A DNA stretch of 64,000 nucleotides from Halomonas getboli (GCF_023094245.1 NZ_JALMEW010000002.1:124001-188000), one strand, 5' to 3'; positions 35,508 through 43,523 are shown, counted from the stretch's first letter. Numbers and translations are program-made. The notes: generated by a model not told the origin, from the letters alone.

Positions 35508-35906
35508 ATGACAGATATATGGATAAAGCTGGGTCTCTCTCTCATCAGCTTGCTGGTTGGCGTCGTGCTTGGCCACTGGCTCGCTATACATCGCGACACA
35601 TTAAGACGATTCAAGGACTCAGCCGCGCCAGCCAAGCAGCAGATAATCAACTGCCTAGAATCTGAAAGATACTGGCAAGCATTGCGAGGTGGGGTTCTTG
35701 ATAATGTGCGGCATGAACTGAATAACCGGGAACGGAGACGGCTGAGACAGCTAGAAAGCGATTACCAAAGGCTATGCAATGAAGTCGCCGTCTACGGACC
35801 GGGCGGCAAGTGGGTGCCTCCGGCGGAAGAAAAGAACGATGAAGCAATCAGTATTCTGGAGAAGATCGTTGGCCTGATTTCACGCCCGTGGTGGAAGATC
35901 TGGTAG
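35508..35906 (+). CDS. Small membrane-anchored prophage protein of unknown function
   Basis: The 132-residue protein has one N-terminal membrane segment (about residues 8-26, LGLSLISLLVGVVLGHWLA) and then a charged, mostly helical cytoplasmic part with a likely coiled coil (LNNRERRRLRQLESDYQRL). The gene is AT-richer than its surroundings and follows int by 15 bp on the same strand. It looks like a lysogeny-expressed accessory gene; superinfection exclusion or membrane-linked defence are possible roles, but nothing in the sequence proves either. I do not recognise the family. Confidence 0.65.
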   Translation: MTDIWIKLGLSLISLLVGVVLGHWLAIHRDTLRRFKDSAAPAKQQIINCLESERYWQALRGGVLDNVRHELNNRERRRLRQLESDYQRLCNEVAVYGPGGKWVPPAEEKNDEAISILEKIVGLISRPWWKIW

Positions 35907-36090
35907 CTATGCACCGGCAACGCCCCTTCACGGGCGAAAACTCAGCGCCAGCAACTCACACATAGAGTTCCCGTGCTCTGGTTTCGTGTTACGAATCAGT
36001 ATGCTGCAAGGGGGCGGGTCTCACAAATCGCGGGTTGTCTCACGGATTCCGCGCCACGCCACCGCTTGCCCTCGCCCGCCCTCCTGCCGA

Positions 36091-36110
36091 TACTGTTCAT
36101 CCGTACAGTT
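36091..36110 (+). promoter_or_regulatory. LexA (SOS) box
   Basis: TACTGTTCATCCGTACAGTT matches the LexA consensus core CTGT-N8-ACAG exactly (CTGT 36093-36096, ACAG 36105-36108) with flanking TA on the left. It lies 17 bp before the start codon of the next gene, where a bound repressor would block transcription. The gene should be induced by DNA damage. Confidence 0.75.
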
Positions 36111-36126
36111 ATCGAGAGGCGCGACC

Positions 36127-36348
36127 ATGGCCAAGACATCCAGCTACGACGAGCTGGCCCAACGAATCCAGATCGCCATCCAGGGCGCGAACCGGCGGCA
36201 GTGCCGCCAGGTGCATCTGATGCCACAGGAAGATGACGACCTAGACGCATGGGATCAGATCATTGGCCAGATCGACGAGAACGAGAACGTCGACATCACA
36301 AGAACGCCGGAGGGTTGGCTGGTCAGCTGGGTGCCGGCGGAGGTGTGA
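36127..36348 (+). CDS. DUF1654-like small protein under LexA control
   Basis: The 73-residue soluble protein, MAKTSSYDELAQRIQIAI onward, has the pattern SYxxLxxRI....(DE)DxDxWDQIIxxIDExxNVxxxxxxxGxxxxxW. This resembles the DUF1654 family of Pseudomonas and its phages, whose members are reported as SOS-controlled; the family match is from memory. The ATG at 36127 is favoured because GAGAGG precedes it and a LexA box lies just upstream. Longer in-frame starts would run through the LexA box. It is followed two bases later by another small gene. Confidence 0.7.
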   Translation: MAKTSSYDELAQRIQIAIQGANRRQCRQVHLMPQEDDDLDAWDQIIGQIDENENVDITRTPEGWLVSWVPAEV

Positions 36349-36349
36349 G

Positions 36350-36655
36350 GTGGATCCAGGGCGGGAAGCGCTGCAGTGGCGCAAGCGGCTCGAGAGGCGG
36401 GGATGGGTCAGCCTGACCCGTGGGGAGGCATCGATCCATCGGGTGATCGAGTATCACGTGATCTGGCAGGGTTGGCTGATCAGCGGGCGGGTGGCGCTGG
36501 GCCGGGAGGATCGGGCGGCGGGATGGTGGGAACCGGGCTCTCCGGTCTATTTGCTGGCCAGGCGGCACGGGATCACCGAGGGGGTGTGGCGGTATTGCAG
36601 GCAGCCTGGGGCCAGGCTGGGGCAAGTGCGGCGGCGGGTGCCGTGGAGGAAATGA
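36350..36655 (+). CDS. Hypothetical protein, second gene of the SOS pair
   Basis: Starting from the GTG at 36350, right after the previous stop and with GGAGG upstream, the product is 101 residues. It is basic and rich in Trp and Arg (WRKRLERRGWVSLTRGEAS, then VIWQGWLISGRVAL) and has no membrane segment. I do not recognise it. The tight spacing to the LexA-controlled gene suggests joint induction by DNA damage. About 100 bp without a clear feature separate it from the convergent late operon. Confidence 0.6.
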   Translation: MDPGREALQWRKRLERRGWVSLTRGEASIHRVIEYHVIWQGWLISGRVALGREDRAAGWWEPGSPVYLLARRHGITEGVWRYCRQPGARLGQVRRRVPWRK

Positions 36656-36754
36656 GGGTAGATGGGCCGTCCATGGCCCGGGCCCGTCATGACCCTGCCC
36701 TCACCATAGCGCGGAGGGTAGCGTAACGCCGTAGGCGATTGCCGATGGCAGATG

Positions 36755-37696
36755 TCAGACGTTGGGGTCGCTGTACTCGCTCTCGCTGATGCGGGCGATC
36801 TGGTTGCCCTGGCTGTCGTAGAGATAGCCGTCCCCCGGATTCTGCGAGCTGATCGTCTTCCATCCGCCCGATGCGCTCGGCGCGAGGTCGAAGGAGTTGC
36901 CGTAGTCGTCGCACAGCGAGATGGAGTCGCGAGGCGCGGAGTAGGAACCGTCGTTTTCCGGGTCGTATTTCGAGCCAACGATCTTGCCGCCCTTGATGCC
37001 GAGGTTGACGCAGCCGTCCTCTGGCCATGTGTCAGCCAGCGGCACAACCGTGCAGTAATCGTCCTGAATTTCGCCACATTCGTAGCTATATATATTAGAT
37101 GTGCCGATAACACTGCCCTGGCCATCAGCAATATTGCCAGGCGATACATAATAACCAGCGCAACTACCGGGATCATCCTCAACGATAGGCTCTCTGACAT
37201 AATACCAGCCGGGTGGGAGTCGTTCTTCGTAGGCCTCTCTCCATGACGAGTAACGATTCAGATTTCCACCCAGCCTCCAGTAACAACCTGCCTCATAACT
37301 GGGGGCAGGGCCTGGCTGAGTTGGGCTCTCCCAGCCCTCTGGCGGCAGCCAGTCGTCGCCCTCGAAACAGACAGGATCGTCGGTCACGCAGTTGGTGAGT
37401 CCGGTCAGCGAGCCCGCACCCATATCGAGATTCGCCGGACTATTCGGGTCTAGTCCGCCACTAGCGTCCTGCCCGGCGCCCTCGTCATCGGGATTACGTG
37501 ACGACATGCCCGGGTTGGCGTTGCCCGATGTGGAGCCGTCGCAGCATATCCGAGAGTCGCTAGACGATTCCGCTCGCGATCCCTCGCTATCGTAGCCGCC
37601 GCGATTCGTAGCTGCATCGATAGCGCTGGCACTATCAGGGTCATTTCTTGCCAATCGTTGTATCGCAAAGACTATTCGCTGATTGTTGGTACTCAT
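36755..37696 (-). CDS. Cys-rich phage protein at the end of the late operon (possible virion or fibre protein)
   Basis: The 313-residue product has no signal peptide or membrane segment. It has many Gly, Asp, Ser, Tyr and Trp residues and about 11 cysteines (RICCDGST, TNCVTDDPVCFEG, GSCAGYYV, YECGEIQDDYCTVV), a composition common in secreted or virion-surface proteins. The C-terminus YLYDSQGNQIARISESE resembles a beta-repeat. The start at 37696 has AAGGAA upstream. As the last gene of the tail module, next to a DUF1566-like gene, it may be a tail fibre accessory or receptor-binding protein; this is inferred from position. Confidence 0.6.
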   Translation of the reverse strand: MSTNNQRIVFAIQRLARNDPDSASAIDAATNRGGYDSEGSRAESSSDSRICCDGSTSGNANPGMSSRNPDDEGAGQDASGGLDPNSPANLDMGAGSLTGLTNCVTDDPVCFEGDDWLPPEGWESPTQPGPAPSYEAGCYWRLGGNLNRYSSWREAYEERLPPGWYYVREPIVEDDPGSCAGYYVSPGNIADGQGSVIGTSNIYSYECGEIQDDYCTVVPLADTWPEDGCVNLGIKGGKIVGSKYDPENDGSYSAPRDSISLCDDYGNSFDLAPSASGGWKTISSQNPGDGYLYDSQGNQIARISESEYSDPNV

Positions 37697-37705
37697 GCGG
37701 GTTCC

Positions 37706-38458
37706 TTACGCGGCGACACGACGAATTGGGCGAGTGCGATAGCTAGTGAAATCCTTAAGGTAAATGCCTTCAGACCCATCGCTAAATGTTAGTCTGTATG
37801 CCTGCGTCGCATTAAACTCAGTGCTTGACCAGGATCTATCGCCTGATGCTGTGTTATTCGAAAACTCAGTATGCGCGCTCAGGTTGGCGATCATCAGCTG
37901 CAACTGCGATCTGGAAGGCAAGTGCCAGTCATTGAAACCACCACCGGCGTAGTTCACGCAGTGCTCACCGGCAGGATGATCTGCGATCCCTGCCGTCACC
38001 ATTGCCTGCGTATTCGCCAGGCCGTCGTCATAGCTATCTGTGCCCGGGGTCGTGGTTTGTGACGTTTTCCATTGCAGACCATACGCCTCCGATTCGGCAT
38101 CGCCAGCAATGATGTAGTAATCCACGCCGCCAATGGTGTCGATGCCGGCGAAAATTCCACCACCGATGGCATCACCAATAGAGGCGCCGGCGTAGTCCGG
38201 GGCATTGGAGAGGTTGATGCTATCCTCATCACTCACCACCCCCACCCCCGTCTCATCGAACGGCTGCACGCGATAGTAGTAAGTGCCGTCGGCCAGATAC
38301 TCGCTCTCGACATACTCCGCCCATTCGCCGAGACCGACGGGGCCGACCGTGGCGATAGGCGCGGGGAGGTTCTCCGGGTCCATCGGAGAGGTCGAGCGGA
38401 ACACGCGGTGGCCCAGGTGGCCGCTGCTCTGGTTGATCCATCGAATGAGCTGGGGCAT
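37706..38458 (-). CDS. Phage tail-associated protein with DUF1566 (Lcl-type) domain
   Basis: The 250-residue protein has a fibronectin-like N-terminal part (YVESEYLADGTYYYRVQPF, residues about 45-70) and a C-terminal DUF1566/Lcl-type C-lectin-like domain: GGGFNDWHLPSRSQLQLM, RSWSSTEFNATQAYRLTFSDG and a final TRPIRRV. Such domains occur in surface adhesins and phage receptor-binding proteins. The ATG at 38458 shares one base with the stop of the tail-tip gene (TGATG), so it is translated with it. Likely a host-recognition protein (inference). No reverse transcriptase or template repeat was found that would make it a diversity-generating system. Confidence 0.72.
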   Translation of the reverse strand: MPQLIRWINQSSGHLGHRVFRSTSPMDPENLPAPIATVGPVGLGEWAEYVESEYLADGTYYYRVQPFDETGVGVVSDEDSINLSNAPDYAGASIGDAIGGGIFAGIDTIGGVDYYIIAGDAESEAYGLQWKTSQTTTPGTDSYDDGLANTQAMVTAGIADHPAGEHCVNYAGGGFNDWHLPSRSQLQLMIANLSAHTEFSNNTASGDRSWSSTEFNATQAYRLTFSDGSEGIYLKDFTSYRTRPIRRVAA

Positions 38459-40407
38459 CAGGTGACCTCCACGGCGAGGGTGTCGCGGGGGATGGCGACG
38501 TTGTAGGTGTGGGTGCGGGTGCCGATGATCTCGTCGACCTGGCCACGGTCGACGGCGGGGGTGACGATGATCACCGAGCCATCGGGCTCGATGCGGCTGG
38601 GGCCGGTGATCTCGGCCTCTCCGGTCGGCGCCGGGCAGTCTGGCGTTTCGGGCAGGGCCTGACTGTCGGCGTTGAGCTTGTATTTGCTGGGCGGCGCGGG
38701 CAGTGCCCAGTCCTCGCTGACGCTGACGCCTGAGCTGACCAGGGAGACGGCGAGCTTGATCGAGGTGTAGTCGTCGCCCTTGGGGCCGATCACGTGCTGG
38801 AACTCGGTGACGGTGCCGAGTGCCTCGACGCTGGCCGAGATGGCACTGATCGGGGTGCCGATCTCCACCGGCAGCACGTCGCCGCGGCTGCGGAACTCGG
38901 CGTGGTTCTGACGGTGGGCGGCGAGGATGCGTTTCTCGGCCTGACGCTGCAGCGAGCGCATGGCGAGTTCGACCTCGTCGCGGCGGTCGTCGGGATCGGC
39001 GACGATGGTGCAGCCGCGCTCTTCGAAGATGCTGCCGTCGATGCGGGTCTCGGCGGAGACGCGCGATGCGCTGCCCTCGATGGCGCCGAACTGGTCGATA
39101 CTCTCCGGCGCCTCGATGGTGATCTCGTACACCTCGCGCTTGGGCTGGCTGATGTATCGCTCGAGCGTGGCCGAGCCACCCATGGCACGCGTCTGCCGGA
39201 ACACTTCGGTGGCCGAAAAGGCGATGCGTTCGACGAATGCCGATGAGCGATCGCGATACCAGCCGTTGTCGGGAATACTCCCCACGCTGTAGTCGATGAC
39301 GTTCCAGTTGCCGATGCCCGTCAGCGCGCTGCGAATGGCCTCCTTGGTCGGCACGATATGCCCGCTCTTGGGCAGCCCGGTGCCGGATTCCCGGTCCATT
39401 GATACCTGCACACTGTGCGTCAGCGTGTTGCGCTGGAAGTAGCGGTACTCGAGCGTCGCGCGCAGCCGGTTGGTGATGACGTCGCGGGTGGCGTACTCGA
39501 ACGACACGCCCGTCCGGTGGATGTCGCAGTTGCCCAGCACATGCTCGGGCGTGCCGACCGCCCAGGGCGAGTAACGCAGCACGCCGGCGGCGGTGTAGTC
39601 GAGGGAGCCGGGCACGGTTTTCATCAGCTCGGCCACCCAGTCGGCGCCGGTGGCGCCCTCTTGCTGGGCGATCTCGGAATACAGGCCGCCGGTCATCTGG
39701 CGCAGGCGGGCCTGGTCCTCGTCGGCGATGCGCTCGTGGCGCAGGTCGGAGCAGTGCAGCGTCAATTCCTTGGTCTGGTGGTTCCACACCGGGCGCACCA
39801 CGTGGCCGGTGAACAGCGGGACCAGTTGGCCGTCGAGGATCTTGCCGATGGTGACGCTCTGGCCCTGGTAGCCGGGCACGTCGATCGGGCCCTGGGGGAA
39901 GCGCGATAGGCGCAGGGTGGCAGTCTTCGCATCGCCCTCGGCGCCGTTGACGCGGATGTCGCGGCGCACGCGGGCGGAGACGTCCTGCCCGTTGAGCGAG
40001 ACGCGTACGTTGACGACCGGGTCGTTCGGCTCGCGCAGAATGACCTGTCGCAGGCGGGCCACGGTGCGCGCCGGCTGCACCCGGCGCACGGCCTGGGCCA
40101 GCATGGCCACGGTGCGCGCGGGCTGGGCGTTGTAGAGCACTACCCGCTGCGAGAGCACGGCCACGGTGTGGGCCGGGGTGAGCACGTAGCCGGTGCGCTG
40201 CCGCAGGGTGGCGACGGTGCGCGCCGACTGGCTGCGCACCACCTGCTGCGAGAGCGTGGCGACGGTACGCGCCGGGCGCAGGCCGCCGGTGTACTGCTGC
40301 AGCGTGGCCACGGTGGCCGCGGGGTTGGTGCGCTGCACGCCCTGCTCGAGGGTGGCCACCGGCGCCAGCGACTGCACCGTCAGGTTAGTGGGCTGGGCGA
40401 GGGCCAT
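38458..40407 (-). CDS. Phage tail-tip protein with N-terminal tandem repeats
   Basis: The 649-residue protein begins with seven imperfect repeats of 16-18 residues built on ARTVATLxQ (residues about 15-121), then a globular part with VNVRVSLNGQDVSARVRRDI, IDVPGYQGQSVTIGKILDGQ and FTGHVVRPVWNHQTKELTL, resembling baseplate-hub or tail-tip proteins that dock below the tape measure. The C-terminal 120 residues are likely beta-rich. Start at 40407 has TAAGGAGC upstream. Position, two genes before the end of the late operon, agrees with a tail-tip or central fibre protein. Exact role not recognised. Confidence 0.7.
   Translation of the reverse strand: MALAQPTNLTVQSLAPVATLEQGVQRTNPAATVATLQQYTGGLRPARTVATLSQQVVRSQSARTVATLRQRTGYVLTPAHTVAVLSQRVVLYNAQPARTVAMLAQAVRRVQPARTVARLRQVILREPNDPVVNVRVSLNGQDVSARVRRDIRVNGAEGDAKTATLRLSRFPQGPIDVPGYQGQSVTIGKILDGQLVPLFTGHVVRPVWNHQTKELTLHCSDLRHERIADEDQARLRQMTGGLYSEIAQQEGATGADWVAELMKTVPGSLDYTAAGVLRYSPWAVGTPEHVLGNCDIHRTGVSFEYATRDVITNRLRATLEYRYFQRNTLTHSVQVSMDRESGTGLPKSGHIVPTKEAIRSALTGIGNWNVIDYSVGSIPDNGWYRDRSSAFVERIAFSATEVFRQTRAMGGSATLERYISQPKREVYEITIEAPESIDQFGAIEGSASRVSAETRIDGSIFEERGCTIVADPDDRRDEVELAMRSLQRQAEKRILAAHRQNHAEFRSRGDVLPVEIGTPISAISASVEALGTVTEFQHVIGPKGDDYTSIKLAVSLVSSGVSVSEDWALPAPPSKYKLNADSQALPETPDCPAPTGEAEITGPSRIEPDGSVIIVTPAVDRGQVDEIIGTRTHTYNVAIPRDTLAVEVT
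40045..40365 (-). repeat. Seven tandem repeats inside the tail-tip gene
   Basis: The encoded units follow (A/R)TVA(T/V/M/R)L(S/R/A/Q)Q with variable 7-9-residue ends. Their DNA also repeats (GCCACGGTG and GCGCGC blocks). Copy number could change by recombination. Confidence 0.8.
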
Positions 40408-40419
40408 GCGCAGGGCTCC

Positions 40420-40884
40420 TTACGAGACAGCGGAGTCGACGGTGGCCACGACCTGCAGCGAGAGCTCGGTGGAATCGACCACGGCAGTGACAGCGTTCTC
40501 GACGCGCACGTGCACGGCGACCGCCCCGCTGATACCGGAGAGCAGATGTTCGCCGTTGGTGGAATCCGTCTCGCTGATCGTCAGGCTGGCGGCGGCGGTG
40601 TTGGTGTCCAGCTCGCCGGCGGTCAGCGCCAGCGTCACCTCGTCGGCGGCGTGGCCGCTGCTGGGGGCGTCATCGACGACCGAGACCAGAATGGCATCGG
40701 TGCCGGGGTTCGAGGCGGCCTGCTGGATCTGCACACCGTTATCGCCCGGGTCGTCGTCAACGTTGGCGTAGTAGAGCACGCGGTCCTGCGGGTTATCGGA
40801 GAGGTCCGACTCGTGCACGAAGTTGAGCGTGCCGCCGAATTCCTGGGTGCAGGCAGCGTCGGTATACCATTTCCATCCAGCCAT
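40420..40884 (-). CDS. Phage structural-region hypothetical protein
   Basis: The 154-residue protein starts MAGWKWYTDAACTQEFGG and continues with a beta-rich, Asp- and Ser-rich body (DDDPGDNGVQIQQAASNPG; EVTLALTAGELDTNTAAASL). No membrane segment or enzyme motif is visible. The N-terminal W-Y-TD-A-C-T pattern and beta content are compatible with a small virion decoration or tail-associated protein. It lies 12 bp before the tail-tip gene, whose ribosome site begins at this gene's TAA stop. I do not recognise the family. Confidence 0.65.
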   Translation of the reverse strand: MAGWKWYTDAACTQEFGGTLNFVHESDLSDNPQDRVLYYANVDDDPGDNGVQIQQAASNPGTDAILVSVVDDAPSSGHAADEVTLALTAGELDTNTAAASLTISETDSTNGEHLLSGISGAVAVHVRVENAVTAVVDSTELSLQVVATVDSAVS

Positions 40885-40903
40885 GGAGGCCTCCAGACGA
40901 AAG

Positions 40904-40963
40904 CGCCCGGCGCAGGGCCGGGCGGTGGGGAACGAAAGCGCCCCGCCATCGAGCGGGGCGCTT
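40904..40963 (-). terminator. Two tandem hairpins in the late operon
   Basis: Going downstream on the minus strand, the first hairpin (40963-40936) pairs AAGCGCCCCGC with GCGGGGCGCTT and is followed by TCGTTCC. The second (40924-40904) pairs CGCCCGGC with GCCGGGCG and is followed by GCTTTCGTC. They lie between the secreted-protein gene and the gene at 40420-40884 and may weaken downstream transcription. Confidence 0.6.
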
Positions 40964-40979
40964 GGTGTGCGGTGGAGCG

Positions 40980-41501
40980 CTATCGGGTATCGGCGCCGTA
41001 GCTCTCGAGCTGGCCGTTGCACATGGTCACGCGGGTGTGCCAGCCGCGGCGGCTGTCGCGGTACCAGAGATCGTCGCAGCGGCCGCCGCTGCCGACGTAG
41101 GTGTTCACATCGTCCGGGCGGCCGAGGATGTGCTCGACGTCCTGCCGGCTCATGCCGCGCAGCAGGGTGCCGCGGTTGCGGGCGCGCACCAGCTCATTGC
41201 GCGAGAGGCCGGCGGACTGGGCGCGCTGGCGGATCGACCGGGGCGTTTGCACGTCCTGCCCGTTGCGCGCGGCCTGACCGGCCTGGCGGTAGCGGCGCGA
41301 GCCCTGGCTGCCGCCCTGGTTGAACTGCAGCGTCGGCGGTTGCCGGGGCGCGGTGTAGCTGGAGACGTTGCCGCGGTCGATGACGGTGCCACCCCCTCCC
41401 CCGCAGCGGTCGCTGTAGGAGCCGTCGGCGCAGCGCTTTACCTGGGCGTCGGCCGCCAGTGGCAGCGCCAGCAGCGCGATGGCGATGATGATTCGGTGCA
41501 T
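40980..41501 (-). CDS. Exported prophage protein of unknown function
   Basis: The 173-residue protein has a clear signal peptide (MHRIIIAIALLALPLAADAQ). The mature part contains a glycine run, a basic region, and LLRGMSRQDVEHILGRPDDV, which resembles the small BamE/SmpA-type segment found in many periplasmic proteins. A disulfide may join GGRCDDLWY and VTMCNGQ. Export from the cell is unusual for a tail-module gene, so this may be a lysogenic-conversion gene or an envelope-modifying factor. The C-terminus WYRDSRRGWHTRVTMCNGQ is suited to a small beta-fold. Function is not known. Confidence 0.65.
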   Translation of the reverse strand: MHRIIIAIALLALPLAADAQVKRCADGSYSDRCGGGGGTVIDRGNVSSYTAPRQPPTLQFNQGGSQGSRRYRQAGQAARNGQDVQTPRSIRQRAQSAGLSRNELVRARNRGTLLRGMSRQDVEHILGRPDDVNTYVGSGGRCDDLWYRDSRRGWHTRVTMCNGQLESYGADTR

Positions 41502-41536
41502 GATGACCTCCCTGTGGTTGCCCACGTCAGGATAGA

Positions 41537-41803
41537 TCACCACTTCTTCTTGGGGCAGCTGGCAAACACGCGCATGGCCAGCGCACACCCGCAGGCGCCG
41601 CAGCGCGGAACCTGGAAATCGAGCCGGCCCTTGGGGTGCACCTCGCCGCCGCAGTGCTTGCAGGCCAGGCTGGCGTCGTCGTGGCCGGTGACGGTCTGGT
41701 GCTTGCCGCAGCTGGTGCACGCCCCGCGCACGGTGAGGATGGCGTGCGGGCACGTCTCGCACACCGCCAGGCGCTGGCGATGCTTCTCGGTGTGGATGCG
41801 CAT
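41537..41803 (-). CDS. Zinc-ribbon phage protein
   Basis: The 88-residue protein has four CxxC-type pairs: CETCPH, CTSCGK, CKHCGG and CGACGC, enough for two zinc ribbons, ending in SCPKKKW. Such proteins between tape measure and tail-tip genes may be small assembly or DNA-binding factors. It lies two bases upstream (in coordinates) of the tape-measure stop and is probably cotranslated. I do not recognise a named family. Confidence 0.7.
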   Translation of the reverse strand: MRIHTEKHRQRLAVCETCPHAILTVRGACTSCGKHQTVTGHDDASLACKHCGGEVHPKGRLDFQVPRCGACGCALAMRVFASCPKKKW

Positions 41804-41805
41804 GG

Positions 41806-43503
41806 TTATCTCCGGGTGCCGGCGGCGGCCGCCTCGAGCACATCGACCAGAGCGCTCTCGACCTCGGCCTCGCCGGTGGTGGTCTCGCCGTTCGCGCCAA
41901 CGACTGACAGCTGGATGGGCACTCGGTCGGCGGAACCTGTGCCGGTGCCGGTACCGCCTCCTCCGCCGCCGATCCGCTGAGCGGAGCCGATGGCCTCCAT
42001 GCCCGAGGCGGGCCGGGTGTAGGTGCCGTGGGCGGTCGGGTTCGGCTCGAGCCAGTAGGGCGATGTGTCCTTGCCGGCCTCGATGCGCTGGCGAACGCTC
42101 CGGCCGCCGTTATCCTGCTCGCCCTCCATCGCGCCCATGGCGCCACGTCCCCAGTCAGCGGCGCCGCCATAGGCCGAGGCGAGGCGCTGGGACGAACGCG
42201 ACAGCTCGGTGTTGAAGTCGCGAAGGCCGGTGGTGCCCTCCTCCGCCTTGTCGGTAAAGTCGGCCACGGCCCGGCTGGCGTCCGTTTCGCCGGCGGTGCT
42301 ATACGGGCGACCCGCCTGCTCGTTGGTGAGCATCAGGGTCGACGGCGTGGCGTCGCTGGCGCCGCCCGAGCCATCCCCAGCGCCAGCATCGCCGCCGGCG
42401 CCACCACCGCGGCCCATGCCGGTCAGCTGGTTCTGCAGATCGATGCCGCGCTGCAGCCGCGCCTCGAGATCCTTGAGCTTCTCGATCTCCCGGTCGATAA
42501 CCGATTGCGGCGCCTGCATCGGCCCATGGGTCAGCCGGTCGATCTTGGCCTGCTGGTCTTCCACGGCTTCGGTCATGCGCTCGATGTCGTGCAGACCGGG
42601 GCCGTTGACCCAGGCGGCAATCTCCTCGCCCACCCAGCTCATCCCCTCGACCACCTTGTCGATGGCCGTGACGGCCCAGCCCATCGCCGTGGCGATAGCC
42701 TCGCCCAGCGCCTTGGCATTCTCGAGGGTCTGGGGATCGCTCAGCTGATCCACCAGGCTGTTCACCGCCGGCAAGGCGCCGAGCACCATCTCGTTCTTCA
42801 TGCCGATCGCGGCGCCGGTCAGCTCATCGATGCCGGTCTTCGCCGCGCGCAGGCGGTCGAATTCCATCTCCGAGAACACGTTGCCGGTGCGCTCGGCCTC
42901 ATTGCCCAGGCGCTGCATCTCCGCCCCGCCGTTGGCCAGCAGCGGGATCAGCGCCGTGGTGTCGGAGGCGATGGCCTCCATGTAAAAGGTCATGTCCTTC
43001 TGCGACACCCCGGCCGCTTCGAGGCTGGAGACGTAGAGCTGGAGCGCCTCGGGCCCGGAGAGCCGCGCGAACTGATCGGCTGTCACGCCGACCTTCGGCG
43101 CGATGTTCTCGAAGAAGTCGGCCATCGGGCCGCCGCCGGTCTGAACGTAATCGCCGATGCGGTCGTTCACATCCTTGAGGATGTCGGCCAGCTTCTCCTG
43201 ATCGACGCCGAATCGGTTGGCCCCGTAGGACATCCGCTGGAACGTCTGCGTGGTGGTATCGCCCATCTGGGCGTACCGCTCCAGCTCGCGGGCGTTGTTG
43301 ATGGTCTGCACGGCCATGGCGCCGAAGGCCGTAGCCGCCGCCACACCAGCCAGCTTGAACGCGTTACGCACTTTCTCGAGGTCGCGACTCACCTGCCGGC
43401 GCCACTTCGCCGAGCGGCGCTGCGCCTTGTCCATGCCCTGAACGAAGCCGCCGGTGCGGGCCACCAGGTCGAGCGTCAGCTGCCCGAGTGAACGAGTGGC
43501 CAT
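41806..43503 (-). CDS. Phage tail tape measure protein
   Basis: The tape measure sets tail length and is ejected before DNA. The 565-residue protein begins LGQLTLDLVARTGGFVQGMDKAQRR, a start widely shared by siphovirus tape measures, followed by long helical stretches (AFKLAGVAAATAFGAMAVQT; DIERMTEAVEDQQAKIDRL), a Gly/Ala-rich linker at about residues 365-385 and another near 525. At 565 residues it is short, so the tail should be shorter than lambda's (gpH has 853). The gene follows the tail chaperones and two small inserted genes. Confidence 0.85.
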   Translation of the reverse strand: MATRSLGQLTLDLVARTGGFVQGMDKAQRRSAKWRRQVSRDLEKVRNAFKLAGVAAATAFGAMAVQTINNARELERYAQMGDTTTQTFQRMSYGANRFGVDQEKLADILKDVNDRIGDYVQTGGGPMADFFENIAPKVGVTADQFARLSGPEALQLYVSSLEAAGVSQKDMTFYMEAIASDTTALIPLLANGGAEMQRLGNEAERTGNVFSEMEFDRLRAAKTGIDELTGAAIGMKNEMVLGALPAVNSLVDQLSDPQTLENAKALGEAIATAMGWAVTAIDKVVEGMSWVGEEIAAWVNGPGLHDIERMTEAVEDQQAKIDRLTHGPMQAPQSVIDREIEKLKDLEARLQRGIDLQNQLTGMGRGGGAGGDAGAGDGSGGASDATPSTLMLTNEQAGRPYSTAGETDASRAVADFTDKAEEGTTGLRDFNTELSRSSQRLASAYGGAADWGRGAMGAMEGEQDNGGRSVRQRIEAGKDTSPYWLEPNPTAHGTYTRPASGMEAIGSAQRIGGGGGGTGTGTGSADRVPIQLSVVGANGETTTGEAEVESALVDVLEAAAAGTRR

Positions 43504-43523
43504 GGCAATCTCCGCGCATAGAA

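Noticed and set aside
35921..35936. Terminator after the gene at 35508
   Set aside because: CGCCC and GGGCG can pair but the stem is five base pairs and no T-run follows on the plus strand.
37706..38458. Diversity-generating retroelement target
   Set aside because: A C-lectin-like domain is present, but no reverse transcriptase, no template repeat and no accessory gene could be found in the window.
38459..39787. Upstream extension of the DUF1566-like gene to 39787 (693 residues)
   Set aside because: The extra residues are an Arg/Pro-rich frame opposite to conserved tail-tip coding; the TGATG junction at 38458 gives a better start.
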